Shown here in pieces: positions 37,570 to 46,405 of a stretch of 64,000 bases of DNA. Made by a program: the position numbers and the translations under genes. Every line of letters begins with the position of its first letter. Positions within the stretch are counted from its first letter, which is position 1. The notes under the pieces are model-generated. The model ran no database searches. It was not told the origin of the DNA and saw only the letters and a list, made by a program, of their open reading frames with translations. Source of the DNA: Daejeonella lutea (GTDB lineage: Bacteria > Bacteroidota > Bacteroidia > Sphingobacteriales > Sphingobacteriaceae); the NCBI RefSeq assembly GCF_900168015.1, contig NZ_FUYR01000001.1, positions 1,610,943 through 1,674,942 on the forward strand, written 5' to 3'.

Positions 37570-38592
37570 TTAATCGGCCGCTACGTGAGTTACACCCCCA
37601 CTGCTTACGGTCAGACCTGCTATCTGACCATTCTTCTGGGTGAAATTTGCCTGGGTATCACCCCAAATCAGATTAAACCCATATCCACCTCTCGGAGCCC
37701 CGGTGCCAACATTTGGCAAAGGATATGAGCCCGGATCTCCTATTATGATTCTGTCACTAAGCTGCGACAAGGTTACTCTTGTTCCATTATGTGTTAAATA
37801 TTGGCTGGCATCCCTTCCGCCGGTTCCACCGTCAAACAGCCAGTTGAAGTTACTGGTGGAAGTCCCATATTCAAAGATTTTCCACTCCCTGCGGGTCGCA
37901 AAGTCAGTTCCTTTGTATTGGTTTTCCGAAGCAATCACAGCATAATTGCCCAGGCCGTCAGTCACCCAAATATTCAAATAGGGTCCTACTCCCGGATTGC
38001 CATAGACTAAATTCCAGTTTGTACTGCTTATGGAATTAATTTTGTACCCGTCAAAAAATTTCGTTCCGTAGCCTACTTTTTGACCTCCCCGGGGTGTGCC
38101 ATAGGTGAAACCGTCCCCAGCAGCATTTTCGCTGAGAATTATGTCTGTATCCCAGGGTGCTGAAATTTTATTTGCGGTTAAATTTGAATTTCTGATGTAA
38201 AATACGCTGAAATCCGGGCCGCACTCCTCATCAATTATTCCATTGCAGTTATTATCAATTCCATCACCGCACACCTCAGATGCTGCTGGAGAAATAGATG
38301 CATCGTTGTCATTGCAATCATTTTTGGTGCCTTCACAGGCTCCGACTGCTGTATAACCGTCCCCGTCAGCATCCAAAATATAATCTCCGTGATTTAAATG
38401 GGCCTTCAAAGCTGATTGAGGAACTGAGACAGTTTGGAAAGCTCCATTTCCGGTCGAGTGACAAATTGTGACCTTGTCACTCTTTCCCAACATTTTGCCA
38501 GTATCTCCATCAAAAAATTGCCCTTGCTCCGGCTTCTGACAGCCGACAAATGTGAATAGCGATAGTACAAAAACGTAAAAAAACTTTTTCAT
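37570..38592 (-). CDS. lipoprotein with MopE-type metal-binding motif
   Basis: A 340-residue lipoprotein (signal 1-17, Cys18). Residues 43-70 carry an ICHSTGNG...HLNHGD motif seen in various secreted proteins. Residues 73-125 are the Asp/Cys-rich putative metal-binding motif family that includes MopE, with Cys86, 93, 108, 116, 124 and several DxDGDG/DCNDND/DNNCNG clusters, suggesting Ca or Cu binding. Residues about 128-340 form an unrecognised Gly- and aromatic-rich domain with no Cys. It appears monocistronic with its own terminator. Function unknown. Confidence 0.75.
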   Translation of the reverse strand: MKKFFYVFVLSLFTFVGCQKPEQGQFFDGDTGKMLGKSDKVTICHSTGNGAFQTVSVPQSALKAHLNHGDYILDADGDGYTAVGACEGTKNDCNDNDASISPAASEVCGDGIDNNCNGIIDEECGPDFSVFYIRNSNLTANKISAPWDTDIILSENAAGDGFTYGTPRGGQKVGYGTKFFDGYKINSISSTNWNLVYGNPGVGPYLNIWVTDGLGNYAVIASENQYKGTDFATRREWKIFEYGTSTSNFNWLFDGGTGGRDASQYLTHNGTRVTLSQLSDRIIIGDPGSYPLPNVGTGAPRGGYGFNLIWGDTQANFTQKNGQIAGLTVSSGGVTHVAAD

Positions 38593-38762
38593 AGGATTTC
38601 TAGTAGGTTTATTTACACCAAGTTATATAAAACCTAATTGAAACTCAAGGAAAATTTTACAAAAACTGCAGTCAACTTATGGCCTGCCGACATTCCAATT
38701 TCATCTTGCTAAGCTATGGTAATCACTACGCCGCCGAAACAAACTTAGTGGTAAACCCCCGA

Positions 38763-40163
38763 TTAAAAATTGAAGTATGATTTTGCATTATTGAATGATA
38801 TATCCTGCACGATTTTTCCAATCCATTCTACATCATTCGGCAACTCGCCCGCTTCTACTTCTGAGCCAAACAGGTTACATACTATTCGCCTGAAATATTC
38901 GTGCCGCGGGAAAGACATAAAGCTTCTTGAATCAGTTAACATTCCAACAAACCTACTTAGCAAGCCCAAATTGGAGAGTGCATTAAGCTGCTTGGTCATA
39001 CCATCCTTTTGATCCAGGAACCACCATCCTGAACCGAATTGCATTTTTCCGGCTGCAGAGCCATCATTAAAGTTTCCTATCATCGCCGCAAAAACTTCGT
39101 TGTGAGAAGGATTGAGATTATATAGAATCGTGCGGGTTAACTGATCATTATTATCAAGTTTACTCAGAAATTTAGATAAGGTTTGAGCTTGAGTAAACTC
39201 ACCAATGGAATCCCATCCTGTATCCGGTCCAAGCTCTTTAAATTTCCTCGAATTATTGTTCCTTAGTGCACCAAGATGATATTGCTGCACCCAACCTTTT
39301 TCATGATCCCACAATGCAAAGTGTTCAAGCATTGCTGATTTAAACTTAGAACTTTCTGCCACTGAGATTGGTTGCGATGAACGAATCTTCTTGAATATAA
39401 CATCAACTTCTTCTTCAGTCCAATCATCGGCATAAATCCTGTCCATACCGTGATCTGAAATGGTACAGCCATTAGCAGCAAAATAGTTATGACGATTTTT
39501 TAGCGCCTCTAAGTACTTTGAAACGTCGGCAATACTGACATTTTCAATTTCTTGCAGTTTATCTATATAATTATTTAACCCCTGCAAGTCATCAGCATTC
39601 ATTGCTTTATCCGGACGGAATGCAGGAAGAACCTTTATACTAAAGCCGTCAGCTGAAATTTTCTGATGGTGGTCCAGCTTATCAAGTGGATCATCTGTTG
39701 TACAGACCACTTTAACGTTCATCATAGTTAGCATGCCTCGAACTGAAAATTCGGGCGACTTCAACTTCTCATTACATTCATCCCAAATCCGTGCAGATGT
39801 TTCCGGAGAGAGGATTTCCTTAATACCAAAATATCTTTTTAACTCCAGATGCGTCCAGTGATACAAAGGGTTCCTTAGCGTATAAGGAACTGTCGCCGCC
39901 CACTGATCGAACTTCTCACGATCGGAAGCGTCACCAGTACAGAACCTTTCATTTACACCATTAGCACGCATTGCTCGCCATTTATAATGATCTCCCGAAA
40001 GCCATACCTGGGTAATATTATCGAACATCTTATCGGATGAAATCTGTTCCGGTGGCAGATGATTATGGTAATCGATGATGGGCATCTTAGCCGCGAAATC
40101 ATGGTAAAGTTTTTTTGCCGTATTGGTTTGCAGAAGAAAGTCTTCGTCTAAAAATGGTTTCAT
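38763..40163 (-). CDS. uxaC: glucuronate (uronate) isomerase
   Basis: A 466-residue amidohydrolase-fold isomerase converting D-glucuronate to D-fructuronate (and galacturonate to tagaturonate), the first step of uronate catabolism. Signatures include MPIIDYHNHLPPEQI (His-x-His), YHWTHLELKRYFGI, CTTDDPLDKLDHH and LTDSRSFMSFPRHEYFRRI. Length matches the family (about 470). No other uronate genes lie nearby. It is divergent from the racemase-like gene. Confidence 0.95.
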   Translation of the reverse strand: MKPFLDEDFLLQTNTAKKLYHDFAAKMPIIDYHNHLPPEQISSDKMFDNITQVWLSGDHYKWRAMRANGVNERFCTGDASDREKFDQWAATVPYTLRNPLYHWTHLELKRYFGIKEILSPETSARIWDECNEKLKSPEFSVRGMLTMMNVKVVCTTDDPLDKLDHHQKISADGFSIKVLPAFRPDKAMNADDLQGLNNYIDKLQEIENVSIADVSKYLEALKNRHNYFAANGCTISDHGMDRIYADDWTEEEVDVIFKKIRSSQPISVAESSKFKSAMLEHFALWDHEKGWVQQYHLGALRNNNSRKFKELGPDTGWDSIGEFTQAQTLSKFLSKLDNNDQLTRTILYNLNPSHNEVFAAMIGNFNDGSAAGKMQFGSGWWFLDQKDGMTKQLNALSNLGLLSRFVGMLTDSRSFMSFPRHEYFRRIVCNLFGSEVEAGELPNDVEWIGKIVQDISFNNAKSYFNF

Positions 40164-40354
40164 AGTTGAGAAATATTTTGAGAAAATCTAAGGTATTTTA
40201 ATTACGATGCAAAACTCCGGAATGCAGTACTTACAATTATTGAACATAGCCTTCATTAGGGTTACAAGATAGTTTTTCATTACCGCAAAAACAGCATCGA
40301 AATCAACATCCGTTCAAAATTTCCTATCTTGAGCCGGTTTTCAGTTAAGTAAAC

Positions 40355-41551
40355 ATGACACAAAATTTCAGGCATATTCCTGACGAGGCATTTGGCAGTA
40401 AAGCTATCGTCCGAATACGGGATATAGATGCTGTAGTACATAATTATAATTTATTTAAAGCTAAAGCCGATGCGACAGGTACGATTTGCGCAGCGGTTTT
40501 AAAAGGTGATGTTTACGGGTTACAGATTAAGGATGTAGCGCCGGCACTTTATAATGCAGGTGCGCGATATTTTTTTATTGAGGAGCTCGGTGAAGGAATC
40601 GAATTGAGAGGATTGCTCCCCTATGATAATATACATATATATGCACTGGGCGGACTTCTCCATAACGAAGAAGCCTATTTTAAAAGATTTGACATTGTTC
40701 CGTGCCTGAATTCATTGGAGCAGCTAAAGCGATGGAATTCCTACTGCAAAAATCATGGGAAAGGTTCCGCAATTATTCATCTCGACACCCACATGAATCG
40801 ACTTGGCTTTCTGGATGATGAAGTTCTGGAATTAAGTGAAAACTTTGAAATCCTGACCTCACATCTCGAAATCGAATTTTACATCAGCCACTTCTTTGAC
40901 ATCAAAGGATCAGACCCGTCGAACTGTTATAAACAACTTGACGTACTTAACGATTATCGCTCAAAACTTCCTTTCAGGCCTGTTTCGTTTGCCTGTACAG
41001 ACAGCGTAATCCTGCTGGACAACAAAATTTTCAACTTTGACATGATTCGTCCGGGTATAGGCCTTGTTGGCGGTGCCCCGAACGCCAACAGTCCAATTTC
41101 GCCTGACGCGCGGCACACCATGGAGGTCTATGCGAAAATATCCCAGATTAAAACGGTAAAACAGGGAGAAACGATAGGATACGGCGGGGCGTATAAAACG
41201 AAAAGGGATATCCGCCTTGCCTTGGTTCATATCGGATACAAGCATGGCTATCTCCGGCTCCTAAGTGAGATTGACAGTAATCCAAAAGGTGTATACATGT
41301 TTATTGCCGGTTACAAAATCCCTGTCATCGGCAAGATTTCCTCCGGTGCAACTACAGTTGATGTAACTGATGTACCGGAAGAGATTCTGGATAAATATCA
41401 TTACGCTGAAGTAATAGGACCAAATGTTGATATAAAATTCCTTGCAGATATCAGCGGATGCTATGATATACTCGGGGCACTCGGAGTGGTTAACAGCCGA
41501 ATTTCTGATTATACCCTAGATGCTTTTAATAACAAGAACTGGAATTCCTAG
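40355..41551 (+). CDS. alanine-racemase-fold PLP enzyme, atypical
   Basis: A 398-residue fold-type III PLP enzyme. PLP Lys50 and Tyr54 lie in VLKGDVYG (canonical VKANAYG), HLDTHMNRLGF at 142-152 keeps the Arg149 of the DTGMGRLG block, and Tyr276 in GYGGAY corresponds to the second catalytic base. The CMDQ signature that shapes the alanine pocket is replaced by SSGA (329-332). It probably racemises or otherwise acts on an amino acid, but perhaps not alanine. The class V PLP enzyme gene follows 46 nt downstream. Confidence 0.8.
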   Translation: MTQNFRHIPDEAFGSKAIVRIRDIDAVVHNYNLFKAKADATGTICAAVLKGDVYGLQIKDVAPALYNAGARYFFIEELGEGIELRGLLPYDNIHIYALGGLLHNEEAYFKRFDIVPCLNSLEQLKRWNSYCKNHGKGSAIIHLDTHMNRLGFLDDEVLELSENFEILTSHLEIEFYISHFFDIKGSDPSNCYKQLDVLNDYRSKLPFRPVSFACTDSVILLDNKIFNFDMIRPGIGLVGGAPNANSPISPDARHTMEVYAKISQIKTVKQGETIGYGGAYKTKRDIRLALVHIGYKHGYLRLLSEIDSNPKGVYMFIAGYKIPVIGKISSGATTVDVTDVPEEILDKYHYAEVIGPNVDIKFLADISGCYDILGALGVVNSRISDYTLDAFNNKNWNS

Positions 41552-41597
41552 ATTTTAGGATTGCTCAGTTTCACCACACGAATTACACTCAAATAAA

Positions 41598-42863
41598 ATG
41601 ATCAAAAATAGTTTTGATATCGAAGGTATAAGATCTCAATTTCCATCGCTGAAAAGAAATATCAACGGAAACCAGGCAATTTATCTAGACAGCCCGGGCG
41701 GCACCCAAACTCCGCAACGGGTGATCGACAAAATGGTGGACTATATGATAAACCACAACGCTAACAGTGGTGGTGTTTTCGCTACTACTGTTGAAACCGA
41801 CAGCATGATTTTAGAAACAAGAAAATCTTTTGCTGATTTTTTCAATTGTTCTCCGGAGGAGATATCTTTTGGAGAAAATTCTACTACACTCAATTTTAAA
41901 TTATCGCAGGCAATAGCAAGGGACCTCAAGGCAGGTGACGAGATAATTATTACGGATATTGATCACGATGCTAATAGAAGTCCATGGGAAATACTTGCCG
42001 AAAGGGGTGTGATTGTTCAAAGTGTTAGGGTAAACACTGAAACACTAACCATTGACCTCGAAGACTATAAACGCAAGCTTACTCAAAAAACAAAAGTTGT
42101 TGCCTTTAACTATGGGTCTAATGCAGTTGGGACAATCAGTGATGCAAAAACAATCATTGATCTTGCAAAAACTGTAAAAGCCATTACTGTGGTTGACGCT
42201 GTGCACTTTGCGTTACATGGTGTGTTAGACGTTAAAGAACTCGACGCCGACTTTGTATTCTGTTCGGCTTATAAATTTTTCGGTCCGCATATTGGAGTTT
42301 TATATAGTAAGAGCGAACGGATGAACGTGCTCAAAACTCTAAAAGTAAGCGCACAAAAGAACTATGCACCTGACAAGTTTGAAACCGGCACGCTAAACCA
42401 TGAAGCAATTGCCGGGGCGGCCGAAGCAATTGAATTCATAGCGGATATTGGAAGGAAGCATCCTGAACATATTCTTACTCCGGATTCGGTTGCGAGTCAA
42501 AGAAGAAATAATATTATCAGCGGGATGAGAGCGCTGGAGGCATACGAAATCCCTCTTGCCGAATATTTCAAAGATGAGCTTAAAAAAATTAAGGGATTAG
42601 GACTTTTTTCGCCTCCGAAGGGACATTTGTGCACTTCTACTATATCCTTCAGGCTCGAGGATTTGCACCCTTTAGACGTTGCAAAAAGCCTGGCTGAAAA
42701 AGGAATTTTCGTGTGGGCGGGCGGCTTCTATGCTGTTGGCCTTATGCGGGCGCTTGGCTTAAGCGAAAGTGGAGGATTGGTACGGATCGGGCTCGCTCCA
42801 TACAACACAAAGGACGAAATTGATCGGACATTATCAGTTGTTAAAGTGATCGCTGGTTCCTAA
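41598..42863 (+). CDS. class V aminotransferase, cysteine desulfurase-like (VC1184 type)
   Basis: A 421-residue fold-type I PLP enzyme of the SufS-like, VC1184 subfamily. Visible features are His123 in ITDIDHDANRSPW, Asp200 and His203 in VVDAVHFALHG, PLP-binding Lys226 in CSAYKFFGPH, and a C-terminal GLVRIGLAPYNT. The loop that carries the persulfide Cys in SufS (GHHCAQ) reads WAGGFYAVG here and has no Cys, so true desulfurase activity is doubtful. Alternatives are a lyase, epimerase or aminotransferase. It is co-oriented with the racemase-like gene 46 nt upstream and 128 nt before the kinase gene. Confidence 0.85.
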   Translation: MIKNSFDIEGIRSQFPSLKRNINGNQAIYLDSPGGTQTPQRVIDKMVDYMINHNANSGGVFATTVETDSMILETRKSFADFFNCSPEEISFGENSTTLNFKLSQAIARDLKAGDEIIITDIDHDANRSPWEILAERGVIVQSVRVNTETLTIDLEDYKRKLTQKTKVVAFNYGSNAVGTISDAKTIIDLAKTVKAITVVDAVHFALHGVLDVKELDADFVFCSAYKFFGPHIGVLYSKSERMNVLKTLKVSAQKNYAPDKFETGTLNHEAIAGAAEAIEFIADIGRKHPEHILTPDSVASQRRNNIISGMRALEAYEIPLAEYFKDELKKIKGLGLFSPPKGHLCTSTISFRLEDLHPLDVAKSLAEKGIFVWAGGFYAVGLMRALGLSESGGLVRIGLAPYNTKDEIDRTLSVVKVIAGS

Positions 42864-42991
42864 TCCATTGCTTTTGACTTCCAGATATTTTTCAACAATA
42901 CAGAATTTTATGCTCATTGGGAGGAACTGGTATGAGAATTGTTTACTAAACATATCTACACAGTATAGCGGAGCGCCGCGACCAGAAATCA

Positions 42992-44392
42992 ATGAGCAAA
43001 GTATTCACAATCACGGATGGTTTAGAAAACCTCGGGGCCTTCCGAACAGGAGGGCAGGGTTCTGTTTATAAGGGCAGGCGAACGGGCAAGATTGTTACTG
43101 CTGTAAAACTTCTTCCAACACCTATTCTGGAAGAAAGTATGGAGAATAAAAACTATCGTGATTTCAGCAACGAAGTTGAGAAGCTGAAGAAAGTTAATGA
43201 GAATCCAAGTCCTAATGTAGTTAAAATTCTCAGTTCAGGTCTATCTGATAGTGGTTCATTCCCTTTCATTGAAATGGAATACATTGAAGGGCATGACCTG
43301 GAAGAGTTGTTAAAACCTCCTCATGACCCAATCTTTACATTAAAAGAAGCAATTAAAGTAACGGAGCAGCTGGCGAATGCCATCGCACATTGCCATTCGG
43401 TGAATGTAAAGCACGGTGATATTAAGAGCAATAATGTCAAATACAATGCGTTTACGGGGAATTATGTTCTTTTAGACTTCGGACTGGCTATCATGTCTGA
43501 TGAGCAACGAAGAACAAGTCTGCGGCACGCCGGCGCGATTGAGTTCATGGCACCTGAACAATATGAAGGGCAAATGCTCTTAGAATCTGATATATATAGT
43601 TTCGGGATTGTATTATATGAAATTCTTGCTGGACAAGTTCCCTTCCCATTGTTTGACAACGGTGAGACCGCGCGTAATAATGTTCGCGTTTCACATATAG
43701 AAACGCCAATTCCCGATGTTCTGGAACTTCGCAGGAAAAATCTCCCGATCACGTGGTCTCCAGAAAAACAGGCGAGGGAAATGCAGGTTCCACTATGGTT
43801 GCTGACCATTTTAAATAAGTGTCTGCAGAAAAAGCCCTCAAAACGCTTTGGAAGCGGCATAGAGCTACAGGAATTCATTATCGAAAATAGTATTTCACAA
43901 GCGCAGATTAGCGAATTAAGTCAAACAAAAGGAGACGAAAAATATCAGCGAATCATATCTGAAAAAGATCTTAAAATATCAGCTCTTCGCCAGCAAATTC
44001 GGGAAAACAGAAGGAGCAGCAGATCAGCTATTCGCATTCCTGCACCAGTATTTTTTGTATCAGTTATCCTGTTATCAGCCCTTTTACTTTTCGCGGGGTA
44101 TAATTATTTCAGCAATGATCGACCAGCAGTTGTTATGGGAGTAGCTGACAGTACAGCTAATAATCCAATCAGCGACCGGGATGTTTCAAATGATATATCG
44201 AGGGCGTTCCCAGCTACTGTCGTTTTGAATCTCGACAGTATTAAAGATAGTGAGCTAAGAAAAAGAACGCTGAGAGCCTCCACGGTCCGACCTGTCAGGT
44301 CATCCGAAGATAATGAGGAGGTAACTACAGGAGAAACACGCACTAGAAAGCCTTTCCTTAAATTTCTCTTTAAGAAGAGGCGAAAGGATTAG
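42992..44392 (+). CDS. membrane-anchored Ser/Thr protein kinase (Hanks type)
   Basis: A 466-residue kinase. Glycine-rich loop GGQGSVYKG (20-28), ATP Lys39 (TAVK), catalytic Asp143 in HGDIKSNN (the Arg of HRD is Gly), DFG 162-164 and APE 187-189 are all present, so it should be active. A coiled-coil-like region (about 310-345) precedes one membrane segment (about 353-373) and a short C-terminal extracytoplasmic tail of about 90 residues without PASTA repeats. No phosphatase or obvious substrate is adjacent. It may share a transcript with the two PLP enzyme genes upstream. Confidence 0.88.
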   Translation: MSKVFTITDGLENLGAFRTGGQGSVYKGRRTGKIVTAVKLLPTPILEESMENKNYRDFSNEVEKLKKVNENPSPNVVKILSSGLSDSGSFPFIEMEYIEGHDLEELLKPPHDPIFTLKEAIKVTEQLANAIAHCHSVNVKHGDIKSNNVKYNAFTGNYVLLDFGLAIMSDEQRRTSLRHAGAIEFMAPEQYEGQMLLESDIYSFGIVLYEILAGQVPFPLFDNGETARNNVRVSHIETPIPDVLELRRKNLPITWSPEKQAREMQVPLWLLTILNKCLQKKPSKRFGSGIELQEFIIENSISQAQISELSQTKGDEKYQRIISEKDLKISALRQQIRENRRSSRSAIRIPAPVFFVSVILLSALLLFAGYNYFSNDRPAVVMGVADSTANNPISDRDVSNDISRAFPATVVLNLDSIKDSELRKRTLRASTVRPVRSSEDNEEVTTGETRTRKPFLKFLFKKRRKD

Positions 44393-44482
44393 TTTCTCCA
44401 CTCGGTCCTATCCTTCTTCTGTAATCTTAAGGCACAATTTTTGCTAATTAATTAAATAACTGACAAACCTAAAATATTGATC

Positions 44483-45721
44483 ATGCAACAAAAATTTCCA
44501 ATTTTAATGGCGGCGGCAACCCTGGCCCTGTATGCCTGCGGTAACAACGTAACAGATGTAAACTCATCAAAAACGGATTCCATTTCATCTGATTCAGTAT
44601 CCGTTCCTGTTGAAACCAAGGCGCCAAATTCAACCTACAAACCAGCTTTTGCAGGCCAAACACGCATTCCTTCGGTGAAAACTACCACCGCATACCAAAG
44701 CAAAGTTTTAACATCCGGCTTGAAGAGTCCATGGGGAATTGCCAGCCTGCCTGATGGAAAATTGCTGGTAACAGAGAAAGGTGGAACGATGAAAATCGTG
44801 ACCACTTCCGGTACGGTGAGCGCAGCATTATCCGGAATTCCAGTTGTAGATTCTAAAGGACAAGGTGGACTACTGGGGGTAACGATTGATCCGGCATTTG
44901 ATCAAAATCGTATGGTGTATTGGGCGTTTTCAGAACCTGTATCCGGGGGAAATCATACAAGCCTGGCAAAGGGTAAGCTTTCCGCAGACGAAAAAAGCAT
45001 TGAAAATGCAACTGTGATCTATCGGGCTACGCCTGCCTATAACGGCGATAAACATTATGGCGGACGGGTGATTTTTGATAATAATGGAAATCTCCTTCTT
45101 AGTACCGGTGAGCGGTCGGATATGGTTACCCGCCCACAGGCACAGGATCCTAAGTCAGGGCTGGGTAAAGTGATCAGATTGACAACTGAGGGCAAGCCTG
45201 CATCGGGGAACCCGACAATAGATGCTGCACGTCCGGAAATATATTCATATGGACACCGAAATGTCCAGGGACTTGCTATCCATCCCACTACCGGAGATAT
45301 TTGGGAAGGTGAATTCGGTCCACGCGGTGGAGATGAAATCAATCTTGTACAACCAGGAAAAAATTATGGATGGCCGACTATCACATATGGTATCGAATAC
45401 AGTGGCGAAACAATAGGTGCCGGCATTACACAGAAAGACGGTCTTGAACAACCAGTTTACTACTGGGATCCGGTTATTTCTCCCAGCGGAATGACATTCT
45501 ATAAAGGGACTAGTATTCCAGAGTGGGAAAACAATTTGTTTGTAGGAGCTTTAAGCGGGATGCACATCGCCAGACTCGTTATTGAAAATAACAAAGTCAC
45601 CGGCGAAGAAAGACTTCTTGCAGGAGAAAACCAGCGATTCAGAGCTGTAATACAAGGTAAAGATGGTGCGCTGTATGCAATCACCGATCAAGGAAAATTG
45701 TATTGGATTGGAAAAAAATAA
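44483..45721 (+). CDS. PQQ-type glucose/sorbosone dehydrogenase-like lipoprotein
   Basis: A 412-residue lipoprotein (lipobox Cys19), start ATG 44483 rather than the in-frame TTG at 44477. A six-bladed propeller of the soluble glucose/sorbosone dehydrogenase (YliI/Asd-like) family: SPWGIASLPDGKLLVTEKGG, GQGGLLGVTIDPAF, LLLSTGERSD, IYSYGHRNVQGLAI, WEGEFGPRGGDEINL and ISPSGMTFYKG. The catalytic His of the family is expected in the YGHRN block. It would oxidise an aldose in the periplasm with PQQ; the substrate is not known. It ends at a bidirectional terminator. Confidence 0.9.
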   Translation: MQQKFPILMAAATLALYACGNNVTDVNSSKTDSISSDSVSVPVETKAPNSTYKPAFAGQTRIPSVKTTTAYQSKVLTSGLKSPWGIASLPDGKLLVTEKGGTMKIVTTSGTVSAALSGIPVVDSKGQGGLLGVTIDPAFDQNRMVYWAFSEPVSGGNHTSLAKGKLSADEKSIENATVIYRATPAYNGDKHYGGRVIFDNNGNLLLSTGERSDMVTRPQAQDPKSGLGKVIRLTTEGKPASGNPTIDAARPEIYSYGHRNVQGLAIHPTTGDIWEGEFGPRGGDEINLVQPGKNYGWPTITYGIEYSGETIGAGITQKDGLEQPVYYWDPVISPSGMTFYKGTSIPEWENNLFVGALSGMHIARLVIENNKVTGEERLLAGENQRFRAVIQGKDGALYAITDQGKLYWIGKK

Positions 45722-45745
45722 CGCAAATCATTTTTTGCAGATGTG

Positions 45746-45777
45746 AAAAAAGGCCCTGTTTGTCAGGGCCTTTTTAA
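45746..45777. terminator. bidirectional rho-independent terminator
   Basis: AGGCCCTG (45751-45758), loop TTTGT, CAGGGCCT (45764-45771), flanked by A5 on the left and T5 on the right. It serves both the plus-strand dehydrogenase gene and the convergent minus-strand SusC/SusD operon. Confidence 0.9.
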
Positions 45778-45806
45778 TTACAACTGGTTTTATTCTATTC
45801 CATTGT

Positions 45807-46304
45807 TTAATTAGCAACAGTATAAGTCAGCCTGATCGCATAAGGTGCCGCTGCAAGTACTGCTGCCTGACTCGATACTACCGTGCCTGATTTAAGAGTA
45901 AAATCGGTTCTCAATATAAATCTGTCGCCCGCTGCGGTGGATGCTGTTGTTATACCCATTAGCGCCGTCAAATCATTTAGACTTAAACTATAATTTGCCG
46001 GCCAGGTTTTCACCTCCTCAAGCTGTTTTGTTGTGGTGGTTGTTCCCTTGATATAATCCACCATCAGGCGGACAGAAGCTACATTTCCTGACTCGACGAT
46101 CTTCAATGTAAAGTTGTCTTTTACTGTCGGATTAGCTTTGCTTAATGTTGCATTATTAAAACTTGCAACAGTTGCTGGCACACCAAGAGCCCGGGTAAAC
46201 TGAGCATTAGCGCCATTTTCAACTTCCGGAAAACGATCTTCCTTCTCACATGAAGTAAGGCCTGCTACAACCAGAAGAGATAATATAATTTTAAGGTATT
46301 TCAT
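45807..46304 (-). CDS. small lipoprotein of the second SusC/SusD operon
   Basis: A 165-residue lipoprotein (Cys19, LTSC) with a predicted beta-rich body and a Thr-rich run near residues 89-93. I do not recognise the family. It is the last gene of a minus-strand SusC-SusD operon, where SusE/F-like accessory surface binders commonly sit, so an accessory ligand-binding role is likely. It lies about 100 nt from the SusD stop. Confidence 0.7.
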   Translation of the reverse strand: MKYLKIILSLLVVAGLTSCEKEDRFPEVENGANAQFTRALGVPATVASFNNATLSKANPTVKDNFTLKIVESGNVASVRLMVDYIKGTTTTTKQLEEVKTWPANYSLSLNDLTALMGITTASTAAGDRFILRTDFTLKSGTVVSSQAAVLAAAPYAIRLTYTVAN

Positions 46305-46405
46305 CTGTTTAATTTTTAAGTTTCATTCGGTGATGAAGCTATCATGATTTAATAATTATACCCCTAGGGTTATGGGAAAATCATAATGGTTTCATAACGT
46401 CTTTT

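Noticed and set aside
41598-42863. Assignment as SufS/IscS cysteine desulfurase
   Set aside because: No SufB/C/D/E or IscU neighbours, and the persulfide Cys loop has no cysteine.
43462-43878. 138-codon minus-strand ORF
   Set aside because: It is a shadow of the kinase domain on the opposite strand.
46362-46369. CCCTAGGG palindrome between SusD and the small lipoprotein gene
   Set aside because: An 8-bp palindrome is expected by chance and the surrounding hairpin has no T-run, so I do not call a terminator.
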